Below, piece by piece: positions 1 to 7,489 of a stretch of DNA of 23,701 bases. The notes beneath the pieces are model-generated. The model saw only the letters and a program-made list of their open reading frames with translations. It ran no database searches and was not told the DNA's origin. Position 1 is the stretch's first letter, and each line of letters begins with the position of its first letter. Location of the stretch: the NCBI GenBank assembly GCA_003427395.1, contig BFEA01000019.1, positions 1,879,959 to 1,903,659 on the forward strand. The letters are read 5' to 3'. The translations under genes were made by a program, and so were the position numbers. This DNA is from Chara braunii (taxonomy: Eukaryota > Streptophyta > Charophyceae > Charales > Characeae).

Positions 1-3
1 ACC

Positions 4-1707
4 TTACTCAGAGTCATCACGAGTGGGATCATTAGGCGAATGACTCCTCCTTCGGGATGCCATCATTACAATGGCATCTGCCAGGCGGTTCATTCCATTC
101 ATTACAATGGCATCTGCCAGGCGGTTCATTCCACTCTCGACCCTACCCCCGACAATGCTGGCCACCCTCTCACGCCCAGCTAATTCCTGCTGCATGAGCT
201 GTGTAGCCAGTTCAGCCTGTTGCTTTTTCACATCAGGAGTGGTTTCACAGCGCATCTTCGCGCACTCTCGATCGGATCGTGTGAGCGAAGTCGTGTGGTC
301 ACGCATTGCGCTTGTCACCGCTTGCACGCTGGCCTCACGCGCATTCGAAACCGCTCTTTTCCGCTTCCCGAGCGTGGATTCGAAAGTTGTCGATCGTGTC
401 CCGCCGGATGCAGCTCCACTTCCTCTGCCAAGGTCATCGCTCACCCCCTCCGTCTGTCCATCCGCATCCGCCATGTCGTCAGTCTCCGTATGCCGCCGAG
501 GGTCGTCACCGCTGTCCCTCAAATACGTGAGGTTTATAGAGTCTGTGTCCTTCTCAACGGAGTCTATGATGTCATACCAACTTCGACGTAGTACGAAATC
601 GACATTGTATTTCTTCTTTTCCGTGCTGTTCATGTCCCAATAGCTCGGCAATCTGGACCATCGCTCATGGCACTTCAGTCTGCGGTAGTACTCTATGACT
701 TGGTTGAACTTGTTCTTGCACTGCTCGTGATCGCGATTGTAACCCTTCTCCTTCATACGCAGCTCCACGTTCTTCCAGAAGTTTGCCTTCAACCATGCCC
801 GTCCGTATGCCTCTGTATCCTCATTCATCTGCAACTTCACCTCATTGCGGAACCGGCACAACCACGCAGTCTCATCCTCCCCCCAACGGTCCTTATTCTT
901 TTCAAGTGCCAACGCCCGACCTTGTTGTCCCTGAGGACCTGCAGCAGGAGAAGTCCCCACCTCACGGACTGCACCCGAAGGGCTTTGGCTACATTCACCG
1001 CGGCCACCGCCCCGGGTGGGTGTGCGATTCACAGGCGTCGGATCAACAGATTGGCGAGGAGGTGTTCGTGCAGGGGCAGCTGCATTGCCACCGACTGCGA
1101 AGGCCGCTGCAGTGTCTGCAGCAACTGGAGAGGGGGAAACGCCATCCTTAATGTCCCGAATTAGCCGGTTGATCAAGTACTCTGATGGCACATGATGTCG
1201 AGATGCCATGCTAGGGGTATGCGGACTGCCATGAGGGACCGGAGATGACGACGACCCACGTCCTCCGATGCCCACGTCTGACAGAGGTCGTGTGGTGGCA
1301 GCCCCCCCCCTCTGCGTCCGAGAAGCACTGGAAACGTGGTTCACAGAGGTGATGGGTGACAAACCAGAAGACGCAGCACGACAGTCGTCACTCGGAGCTC
1401 CGTCAGAGTGGAAAGACAAACGTTGTGCACAATGTGCGGTAGATGGTTGCCCTTCCACCATTGCAATGGCACACCTCCTTAGACGCTCCCACAAAATGTC
1501 CTCATCTTCACGACCGACCCCGAAAGAGAAACCACCAATGGGCTGAATCGGTGTGNTGAAGCCAGGTAAGGGTGGCCCACAATCACTTTGTGGGACATGT
1601 GTCACCCTGCCCGTGACATCACGAGGTTCTGAAACCTGTGACAAAGTGGGGTCCGATGATGGAACCCCACTCCCCACAGGCGTGCCCACTTGTCCAAGTG
1701 TCCCCAA
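4..1707 (-). CDS. Myb/SANT-like (trihelix type) DNA-binding protein, probably transposon-associated
   Basis: This ORF encodes 567 residues and ends at TAA (4-6). Residues about 273-355 look like a trihelix/Myb_DNA-bind_4 domain: DRWGEDETAWL opens it, FWKNVELRMKEKG follows with a central Trp, then QCKNKFNQVIEYYRRLK, the typical third helix. The expected role is nuclear, sequence-specific DNA binding. The first 270 residues are low-complexity Ser/Pro/Gly/Thr. The C-terminal part carries an NLS-like GKRKR (about 447-451), an acidic linker, a Gln/Glu-rich probable coiled coil (about 495-515), and an 11-residue duplication (GMNRLADAIVM at 526-536 and 538-548). An N at 1556 leaves one residue undefined. 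Single-domain proteins of this kind are common both as plant transcription factors and as accessory proteins of DNA transposons such as PIF/Harbinger. No transposase is in the window, so transposon origin is inference. The reading frame continues upstream past a TAA, so the true start may be further 5'. Confidence 0.6.
   Translation of the reverse strand: MGTLGQVGTPVGSGVPSSDPTLSQVSEPRDVTGRVTHVPQSDCGPPLPGFXTPIQPIGGFSFGVGREDEDILWERLRRCAIAMVEGQPSTAHCAQRLSFHSDGAPSDDCRAASSGLSPITSVNHVSSASRTQRGGAATTRPLSDVGIGGRGSSSSPVPHGSPHTPSMASRHHVPSEYLINRLIRDIKDGVSPSPVAADTAAAFAVGGNAAAPARTPPRQSVDPTPVNRTPTRGGGRGECSQSPSGAVREVGTSPAAGPQGQQGRALALEKNKDRWGEDETAWLCRFRNEVKLQMNEDTEAYGRAWLKANFWKNVELRMKEKGYNRDHEQCKNKFNQVIEYYRRLKCHERWSRLPSYWDMNSTEKKKYNVDFVLRRSWYDIIDSVEKDTDSINLTYLRDSGDDPRRHTETDDMADADGQTEGVSDDLGRGSGAASGGTRSTTFESTLGKRKRAVSNAREASVQAVTSAMRDHTTSLTRSDRECAKMRCETTPDVKKQQAELATQLMQQELAGRERVASIVGGRVESGMNRLADAIVMNGMNRLADAIVMMASRRRSHSPNDPTRDDSE
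63..133. repeat. Tandem duplication, 36-bp period, inside the Myb/SANT-like ORF
   Basis: Positions 63-97 and 99-133 are identical over 35 bases with a period of 36. The period equals 12 codons, so the frame is kept and GMNRLADAIVM is repeated near the C-terminus. A perfect copy suggests a recent slippage or unequal-exchange event. Confidence 0.9.
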
Positions 1708-1728
1708 AGGCCGTGAAGTCGGGACTTA

Positions 1729-1953
1729 TGTACCCACACTGTCTTCCAAGGGCCACTGGGTTTCGCTCCCTGTCCCGTTCAAGGACCCACGGTCCCTGCG
1801 AGAAGCATAGGGAAGCTGCGTGTGCATTCCTGCTTGTCCACCCGCAGGCGGCCCAAGCGGTCCATTGTCTGGTCCCTGTGTTCCGTACTGGGACTCCGTA
1901 TACCCCCAGTCCTGTATGCAGGAGAGTCCCGCGGGATCATTGGAAGAGGCCAT
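1729..1953 (-). pseudogene. In-frame N-terminal extension of the Myb/SANT-like ORF, cut off by TAA
   Basis: The frame of the Myb/SANT-like ORF stays open from an ATG at 1951-1953 (or further up, at 2041-2043) to a TAA at 1726-1728, only 18 nt upstream of the next ATG at 1705-1707. The encoded peptide begins MASSNDPAG and is rich in Gly, Gln, Pro and Tyr, the same low-complexity style as the start of the downstream ORF. The simplest reading is one longer protein with a nonsense change at 1726-1728. Alternatives are an intron over the stop, a sequencing error, or a real start at 1707. The low-complexity composition makes the coding claim modest. Confidence 0.35.
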
Positions 1954-2043
1954 AAGCACTGAGAGATTCAGCAGTGGAGTGTAATGACCGTGCGAGGAAG
2001 ACATACGGTGAGGTGATGGCGGACGAGGAACGCAGAACACCAA

Positions 2044-2768
2044 ACAGCATCGGGACGTTCACGAGAACATAACGGTGGAGTATGAGCAACGGGCCGTCAA
2101 AGAACCGACTTTGGGAGGGCGGTGCGCAAGGCATTCGTAATGGAAAAGGCCAAAGTATCGGCCTCGGATCCCGAACGTTTCCACATGTCTTGTGGACTTT
2201 CCTCATTGGGAAGGAGGGTAAGCGTGAATGTCAAAAAAAAAACAGTGTCTACATGTATGTGGTCTGTTTCTCGGGGCGAGAGAGACACCACACCATGCAC
2301 GTACCCTCCATGTGAGGCCTAATACGTAGGTCTACATTTATGTGCCCGACGGCCACGGACGCGCCGTTATCCGCGGCCCGACAACTGTCAGAGGCAACAT
2401 TTATTCGTTTTCGGAATGAAGCACGGACCCTTTCTCCCAATTTTCCTTATTTTTCCGAGGGCCGGATCGATGCAATATTACCCCCACCTCACGACCTCCA
2501 TAATATTGCGTCCTCGTCGCCGGCCTATGAATGAAAGAAAATGGTGAAAGAATCAAAAGTTTGAAGCTCTCATTGGGGGAGACATAAAGATATTGGTCGG
2601 GACACCTCCAAATCTTGTCCGCCGTTCAGATCCTCGAAGTTGGGCGGTCGTTATGTGTCACCTTTTGCCACACGTGATCGGAAACCAAACGTCCGCATGG
2701 TAAAACGTCTGTAGTGGGACGTAGCCCCAGAGGATGCGATAGGGGGGGTTGTGTGGAAAAAATGAATA
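2044..2768. other. Gene-free stretch upstream of the Myb/SANT-like ORF
   Basis: No ORF here has recognisable content. The stretch would hold the 5' region and promoter of the leftward ORF, but I see no clear TATA box at a convincing distance. One perfect 9-bp inverted repeat is present (2472-2480 with 2501-2509, 20-nt spacer). I could not identify transposon terminal repeats; the partner end would lie outside the window. Confidence 0.5.
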
Positions 2769-2820
2769 GGTGGGTGGGGGTGTTTTTTTGTGGGGGGGGG
2801 AGGTTGGGCGGTTGGGGGGG
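2769..2820 (+). other. G-rich tract with G-quadruplex potential
   Basis: On the plus strand this tract contains several runs of three or more G (GGTGGGTGGGGG, a run of about ten G after a T7 stretch, then GGTTGGG and a run of seven G). That is more than the four runs needed for an intramolecular quadruplex. It lies next to A/T homopolymers, giving a sharp composition change. Confidence 0.6.
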
Positions 2821-2878
2821 TTGTTTATGTGTGTGTGTCTTGTTTTTTCTGCTTTTTATGTTTAATAAAAAAAAAAAG

Positions 2879-2910
2879 GGGTTGTAGATATCCAAAAGAT
2901 CTATAACCTT
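2879..2910. repeat. Hairpin motif, copy 1
   Basis: GGGTTGTAGAT... and ...GATCTATAACC form an imperfect hairpin followed by TATATTTTTTTATTT. The motif recurs 213 bp downstream in the same orientation. This copy has changes in the arm and loop relative to copy 2. Confidence 0.6.
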
Positions 2911-3091
2911 ATATTTTTTTATTTTTTTTTTTGTTTATTCAACTTTATTGTTTGCCTGCGAAACAATCTCTATGAAAAAAAAAAAAAAAACATCCATTTT
3001 ATCTTTTTTTTTTTTTTTTTTCTTTATTTTCATGTTTTTGATATTTTTTTTTAAATATAGCCAAACTTCAAAAAATAAAATAAAAAATACC

Positions 3092-3122
3092 GGGTTGTAG
3101 ATCTCAAAAAGATCTATAACCC
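3092..3122. repeat. Hairpin motif, copy 2
   Basis: The arms GGGTTGTAGATCT (3092-3104) and AGATCTATAACCC (3110-3122) pair over 13 positions with a single G:T, around the 5-nt loop CAAAA. A T-rich tail with the same opening as copy 1 follows. The pair could mark the ends or units of a small mobile element, or an old tandem duplication. Confidence 0.65.
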
Positions 3123-3180
3123 TATATTTTTTTATTTTTTTTTGCGTATCGTTTACTGGAGAAAACAATATTCCCGCGCC

Positions 3181-3223
3181 CGCTCAAACCCCGCTCGAGC
3201 CGCTTCGAGCGTGGGATTGAGCG
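3181..3223. repeat. CpG-rich imperfect inverted repeat
   Basis: The left arm CGCTCAAACCCCGCTCGAG (3181-3199) and the right arm ending GGGATTGAGCG (to 3223) are inverted copies with one mismatch and a one-base insertion. It lies about 200 bp upstream of the TATA box, in a CpG-rich stretch, so it could be a regulatory palindrome. This is inference only. Confidence 0.45.
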
Positions 3224-3422
3224 GCGCTCAAAAACTTGAGCCCAGACCGCGCGCGGTTTCACAGCCCCGCGCACGTATGCTTTCCTCGACCTTATTGGCC
3301 TGAACAGTGCATGACTGGATCGATGCATGGAGAGTGGCTATGTCCCCCACGCCGCGGCCTTCCTCCCTTCATCTTCCCTCCCACTCAGGCACAATCCCGG
3401 TTATTTTACGTGGATGCTCAGG

Positions 3423-3520
3423 CTATAAATCCCGCAGGCGCGATTGACTCGCTCTCTAATCAACTTTGAAGTTAGTGTGGTCGAGAGGATCGACTAACAG
3501 GCAGGAGCAAGATGGTGAGT
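3423..3520 (+). promoter_or_regulatory. Possible Pol II core promoter, short leader, ATG and splice donor
   Basis: A TATA box (CTATAAAT, 3423-3430) follows a CpG-rich upstream region that contains one AGCCCA (3239-3244), the reverse of the plant site II element. An ATG lies at 3512-3514, 88 bp past the TATA box, which leaves room for a leader of about 60 nt. The ATG is followed at once by GTGAGT, a strong splice donor match. A first coding exon of only ATG is known for several plant housekeeping genes, for example some ribosomal protein genes. I cannot identify exon 2. One possible acceptor (CTTTTCCAACAG, ending 4177) would give about 29 codons with no recognised similarity. The call rests on signals alone. 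Confidence 0.3.
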
Positions 3521-3712
3521 AGGGAGTTGGGCGATCCGACAGGCTGGTGCTGGGTATGCGGGGTTGACGTGTGGCTGCGAAGGACTTTGGCACAAGGGCG
3601 AACCTGGCTTGCATGTTTAGACTAAGCGGGGTGACAACTCTGTGTGAGTAGTAGGTGCGAGGCAACGAGCTGCCCGCATTGGGGTGGTGGAGAGTGTGTG
3701 TGTGTGAGAGAG

Positions 3713-3801
<89 letters not shown>

Positions 3802-4303
3802 GAACGAGAACGGGATGTGTTGGACTGGTGTTTCTGACTCTTTTGCGCAATTTTGATGCCTGGCGCAAACCATCTTTTTGTTCGTGGTTGTCTTGGGTTT
3901 CTCTTTTCTCCAAGTTGATGAATGGTTGGATCTATCCCTCCCCTGGTCCTTCCTCCTTCTAATTAGTTGTCGATTCGGTCAATTGATTGCCCACACTCGA
4001 TCTACGTATGTTCTCTGGTTAGTTCCAGAAATGGTATGATGTGAGTGACTGGATGTTTTGATGCATGAGTGCTTGTTGTTTCCTCGCCTTTTTCCTTCTT
4101 GTAATATGGATAAGCATGTCGATTGATTGGATGATTGTCTCACTTTGATCTCACCAGCGACAACTCTTTTCCAACAGGTCGATGTATATGTACTAAAAAT
4201 TGTGAGAATTCCCAGCATGTTGAAGGAAGATCTTGTACACACACGTATACGACCGACTGAGTAAAGTCATCGCGTACACCCATGTCTATAGGATCTGCCC
4301 CCG
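3521..4303 (+). other. Intron-like or intergenic stretch
   Basis: No recognisable coding sequence is present. The stretch is T-rich in places and contains the microsatellite. If the upstream donor is real, this would be the first intron, with a polypyrimidine/CAG acceptor candidate ending at 4177. Otherwise it is intergenic. Confidence 0.3.
3691..3813 (+). repeat. Compound microsatellite (GT)n(GA)n with a GAACGA tail
   Basis: Alternating AG and GT blocks are followed by a long (GT)n run, then more than 25 GA units, then three GAACGA-like units. Ser/Leu, Thr/His and Arg/Glu repeat ORFs on both strands are artefacts of it. Confidence 0.95.
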
Positions 4304-5128
4304 ATGCGACTGTCTGCTGAGCACCCGAATGTATGGATTCCCACCCCACCACGCAACATGAATATCGAGACTCCCTTCCGGATCACCGACCTTGAGTGTC
4401 AGAGGGACCGTGAGTTCGGAGAGTATTGGGAACGTGCATGTTTCTCTGCACGATCAAGAACAGAGCTCCCAAAGTTTCCGTACACAATAGGAACTGAGCG
4501 TATCTGCAAGTGGGATATTGGGCGGGCCTTAGAACGTATTCCCCATTTCCCCAACTATCTCAGCTCGTACACGTGCCAGATCATCGCTGAGCCTGGGATT
4601 GTTATCCTTGTAACAAAGTTCCCTCCCTATCACCGTCCATTGCCCTTTCACTGCTTGACCATTGCCCCTTGGCGTGCCCCCGCCCGCTATTGGCCACAAC
4701 CACTGTGTTTCGAGTGCCTGCTAGACCACGCCTACCGAGCATCGGGATTTATCCGGCGAACCCGCTCGGAAGCCGAACAACGGGAGCACAGCCTGCGGCC
4801 AAGGCAGACAGGTCCGATTCTGAGATCTGCGAAACCCGCCGACGATGGGTGTTGTACCAGCGGGACAGCCATAGCGTCTTGCCAGTACACAGAATACGAA
4901 TCCGTCCCAAGCGACGGGACCAACGGAGGTGACCGCCCCATTCCACGAGGCTTACTAAAACAGAACCCTCGCCCGTCGCCCACTCGCTTGCATTCATATC
5001 CTTGGGACTTGACGCAGGAGATCTCAGTTCCGATATGGGAGTCCACCCCCATTTTCCTAAAATCCTTGGCACACCCCTTTTTCGCACTTCGAGGCCCACC
5101 ATCACTCCGAAACAGGAAGTCACGCTAG
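4304..5128 (+). CDS. Unrecognised ORF of 274 codons
   Basis: The frame is open from ATG at 4304 for 274 codons. That is long for chance in DNA of mixed composition, and the minus strand also has a long open frame from 5534 to 4749. I do not recognise the protein. A Cys-containing segment near residues 150-165 (PQPLCFECLLDHAY) faintly recalls the zinc knuckle of LINE ORF1 proteins, but the spacing is not right and I do not call it. The ORF lies about 190 bp upstream of the core of a plus-strand retroposon tail, so it may be decayed retroelement coding sequence. It could also be a host exon linked to the promoter-like signals at 3.4 kb, or fortuitous. Confidence 0.25.
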   Translation: MRLSAEHPNVWIPTPPRNMNIETPFRITDLECQRDREFGEYWERACFSARSRTELPKFPYTIGTERICKWDIGRALERIPHFPNYLSSYTCQIIAEPGIVILVTKFPPYHRPLPFHCLTIAPWRAPARYWPQPLCFECLLDHAYRASGFIRRTRSEAEQREHSLRPRQTGPILRSAKPADDGCCTSGTAIASCQYTEYESVPSDGTNGGDRPIPRGLLKQNPRPSPTRLHSYPWDLTQEISVPIWESTPIFLKSLAHPFFALRGPPSLRNRKSR

Positions 5129-5320
5129 GCGTGAGGTTGGGCGTCACAACGGCAGAAGGAGCCCGGACACCACAATGGAAGGGCAATAACAGAAAGGTTC
5201 CCGGCAACATTGGCAATAGAGCCCATGAGTTCAACTGGGGGGGGAGGCATGATACTTGGCCTCGAAAACTGAACAATGGCAACTGATTTAATAAAGTTGG
5301 TTCCTGGGTTTTGATGTGAA

Positions 5321-5469
5321 GGGACGTTGGACCCGGCTTCCAGCAGGTGCAGCTCCCCACCAATGGAACGAAGCCATCCACTATCGAGGGTGTAGAGGGG
5401 ATGACTGCTCTTATCAGCCCCCCCCCACCCCCCCCCCTATTTTTCAAAAAAAAAAAAAAAAAAAAAAAA
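5321..5469 (+). mobile_element. Retroposon 3' tail (LINE-family tail, copy C) ending in A24
   Basis: The core at 5321-5418 is the reverse complement of the 3' tails of the two minus-strand LINEs (7515-7618 and 14603-14705). Shared blocks include CCAGCAGGTG, CTCCCCACCAAT and GGGAC(G/T)TTGGACCCG-like sequence. As in those copies, the core ends near a homopolymer tail, here A at 5446-5469 after a C-rich run. This marks an insertion in the plus orientation. Upstream I find no ORF2 remnant, so it is either a strongly decayed or 5'-truncated LINE or a SINE that uses the same tail. Confidence 0.6.
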
Positions 5470-5568
5470 CAGGCGCACGCTCCGCGGTGAAAGATACTTT
5501 CAAAAGGGGGGAGGGCGAAAAAAAGGGAAAGCATGGGCTCATTCTTGCCGTAATTGCAGCCAGAACCA

Positions 5569-5724
5569 ATCAGCTTAGCTCAATTTCTACACCCATCATT
5601 TGTTAAAATACAGACCCAAGTTCAAATCCGGGCGACAAAGATGACCAGAATAAGTCTTTCTGAATTACCTGGGGCCAACTGTTGAGGCTTTTTTTTTATA
5701 ATTGCAGTCAGCACAAAAAAAAAA
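5569..5724 (+). mobile_element. Possible short tRNA-headed SINE ending in A10
   Basis: TAGCTCAATTTC (5576-5587) resembles a Pol III A box. GTTCAAATCC (5620-5629) matches the B box consensus, and the 32-nt gap between them equals that of a tRNA gene. The stems do not pair well, so it is not an intact tRNA. A body of about 85 nt follows, then A10 (5715-5724). The layout of head, body and A-tail fits a SINE of about 155 bp. No target-site duplication was established. Confidence 0.3.
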
Positions 5725-6828
5725 GGGGATTTTTTTTTTTTTTTTTTGCCGACCCTGAATTTCACTGCGCTCTGAGTTTGCCGAGTCTGGGTACGACTCC
5801 GTTTTCTTTCTGGTACTCTCACGGAAAGAACAACAACAAAAAAAAAAAAGCAGAAAAGTTACGGTCGTGAACCTCAGAAAAGAAGAAGGAAAAAAAAAGT
5901 AAACAAGGCTTTGGCCGTGATTGCAGTTGTATACATTATTGGAAGTGGTAGTGTGAGTGTGCCCTCAATGAGGGCATCTCAGCCCCATGGCCAGGTTGTC
6001 AGATTCCAAAAAGGGAATAGAAGGGGGGGGAAACGGGCATATGGATCCGACCGTGAAAATGGTTGGATGCATTCCCCTAATTGCCAGTGTGATGAGTCTT
6101 ACAATCCTCTGACAAAACACAGCTTGAGCAATTCACGGACAGGGGACTCATAAGAAACACACGACCAAGAGAAAAAAGAAAACAGTAACATTCAGAATGT
6201 GACCGCCTTACCTGTAAGGTGCATTCTGAGGAGGAAGATTGTGAGCACGGCGTCCTGGACTACCCTGCCTGACATCATTGCAATAGAGAATTTTTTTTTT
6301 TTTTCCCTTTTTCCTTTTACTCGCGGCACTATAAAATTCAGATTTATGCGACACTGCCGACCCTGTGTCCCACCCCCGATTTCTTCAGGAACTGGCAAAA
6401 CCTCGTAATTTCCCAACACTGGCGGAGGTACTAGTGGTTTAAGCCCACGTTGTTGTAGAGGTGGGATACTAGACAGATGGCAGTCACCCACAGTACTCGG
6501 CCACTTGGTTGTCCAGATGAACCCCTCTGAAGACCCCACCCACCCTTCCTCTCATCTTTTTGCCCTGGTGTACCCCCACCCTCCCTGTCCTACCCTAGTG
6601 TTAACCACCCAGGACCATCACCCATTGCCATCTTGGCGGGGTGACCTGACCAGACAGCGGTTGCAGGCACGGGGGCTAAGCAGAGACTCCTACCCCCTTC
6701 TCAGCCCCGGTTGAAGCAGACGTCGTGCAAGCCTGATTGCAGGGGGACTTCGGGAGCTAGGTATGAACATGCTACTACAGGTCTTCATGACGGTGCACAG
6801 TGACTCCCATCTAGCTTAGTTGTGTGAT
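5725..6828. other. Gene-free stretch with homopolymer runs
   Basis: No credible gene is present. A T18 run (5730-5747) lies 5 nt from the preceding A10 run and may be the tail of a minus-strand retroposon. TGCCGACCCTG after it recurs at about 6354, also close to a T run (about 6291-6304). A-rich stretches occur at about 5840-5900. The C-rich sequence at 6530-6720 is unassigned. Confidence 0.4.
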
Positions 6829-7440
6829 GATGATAGAGAGCTGAGTATCCTACGTTCCCTTGTTCCGGCCTCGCGGTAAGGTGTAGTATTTCCTGACATC
6901 CCTGACATCCTGTACTAAGGAACTGTTATGCCAGCCTCAACCCTACGTACTAGGAGGATAGCCAACCCTCGGTCATGAGTTATGGACTGAGTTTCTTATC
7001 CTTATGTTGTGACAGTTTTTACTATAGTGTTCTATGGTGTTGATGGTAGAGAGATGGGGATGCTTCATTCCCTCGTATATCCCTGGAGCCCGTTTCGGCC
7101 CCGCGATAAGGTGCAGTATCTTCTGACACGCCCAACATCCGTACTAAGGACTGCTATATCAACCTCAACTCTAAGCTACGTACTAGGAGGATAACCCACC
7201 CTCAATCGTGAATCATGGACTGTATGTATTAACCCTGGATGATCTATTAGCCCTATGCTGTATGGTAATCTGAGAGCAGATAATCTTTTGTTCCCTCGTA
7301 TGTCCCTGGAGCCCGTTCCGGCCCCGCGGTAAATTGCAGAATCGCTTGATACTCCCGACATCCCGTACTAAGGAACTGCTATGCCAGCTTCAATCCTTTG
7401 ACTACGTACTAAGAGGATGACCAGCCTTAGGTTACAGTCT
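6829..7440 (+). repeat. Three imperfect tandem units of about 210-230 bp
   Basis: Each unit has the same ordered landmarks: GATGRTAGAGAG-like, GTTCCCTYG, (GAGCCCG)TTYCGGCC, CGCGRTAA, TACTAAGGA, and CTACGTACTA(G/A)GAGGAT. The CGCGRTAA landmark starts at about 6872, 7102 and 7325, spacings of 230 and 223. The units are clearly diverged. No ORF spans them. The third unit runs straight into the tRNA-like segment. Confidence 0.75.
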
Positions 7441-7488
7441 GGTATCGAACACAGGACCTTATGCGAATCGTGCAAGTGACCTAACCTT
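7441..7488 (-). other. tRNA-like segment (truncated Pol III promoter head)
   Basis: Read on the minus strand, GGTTAGGTCACTTGCACG is followed by GCATAAGGTCCTG and TGTTCGATACC. This closely resembles the D-arm to T-arm part of a tRNA, and GTTCGATACC fits the B box. The part before GGTTAG, including the acceptor and A box start, is missing and replaced by the A-tail of LINE A (7490-7499). It may be a tRNA pseudogene or SINE head into which LINE A inserted, or which lost its 5' end. Confidence 0.4.
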
Positions 7489-7489
7489 C

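Larger units (their letters stand above)
2865..3145. repeat. A/T homopolymer-rich low-complexity block
   Basis: The block alternates runs of T and A (for example A at 2975-2991 and T at about 3004-3021). Short lysine- or phenylalanine-rich ORFs here are artefacts of the homopolymers. It contains both copies of the hairpin motif listed separately. Confidence 0.85.

Noticed and set aside
71-1164. Plus-strand ORFs (190, 123, 165 and 122 codons) over the Myb/SANT-like gene
   Set aside because: They lie opposite the trihelix ORF, have no domain, and look like antisense shadows of a G/C- and Ser-rich coding sequence.
2472-2509. Perfect 9-bp inverted repeat containing CAATATTAC, one base off the geminivirus origin nonamer
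   Set aside because: In viral origins the nonamer is in the loop with a G/C-rich stem. Here it overlaps the arm, and no Rep-like ORF is nearby. Probably chance.
2626-3168. Lys-, Pro- and Phe-rich short ORFs on the minus strand
   Set aside because: They arise from A/T and G homopolymers and have no domain content.
3617-3913. ORFs made of Ser-Leu, Thr-His, Cys-Val or Arg-Glu repeats on both strands
   Set aside because: They are translations of the (GT)n(GA)n microsatellite.
4730-4800. Zinc-knuckle-like Cys residues (LCFECLLDH) in the unknown ORF
   Set aside because: Only two Cys and one His are placed plausibly and the last ligand is missing. Not enough for a domain call.
4749-5534. Minus-strand ORF of 261 codons starting in poly(T)/poly(G) sequence
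   Set aside because: It begins with Phe and Gly runs from the A-tail and C-run of the plus-strand retroposon, so it is not a natural start. The rest has no recognisable domain.
5576-5640. A functional tRNA gene
   Set aside because: A and B boxes are spaced like a tRNA, but the acceptor and T stems do not pair, so at best it is a tRNA-derived SINE head.
6829-7440. CRISPR-like array
   Set aside because: The units are about 220 bp, diverged, lack short identical repeats with unique spacers, and the context is eukaryotic.
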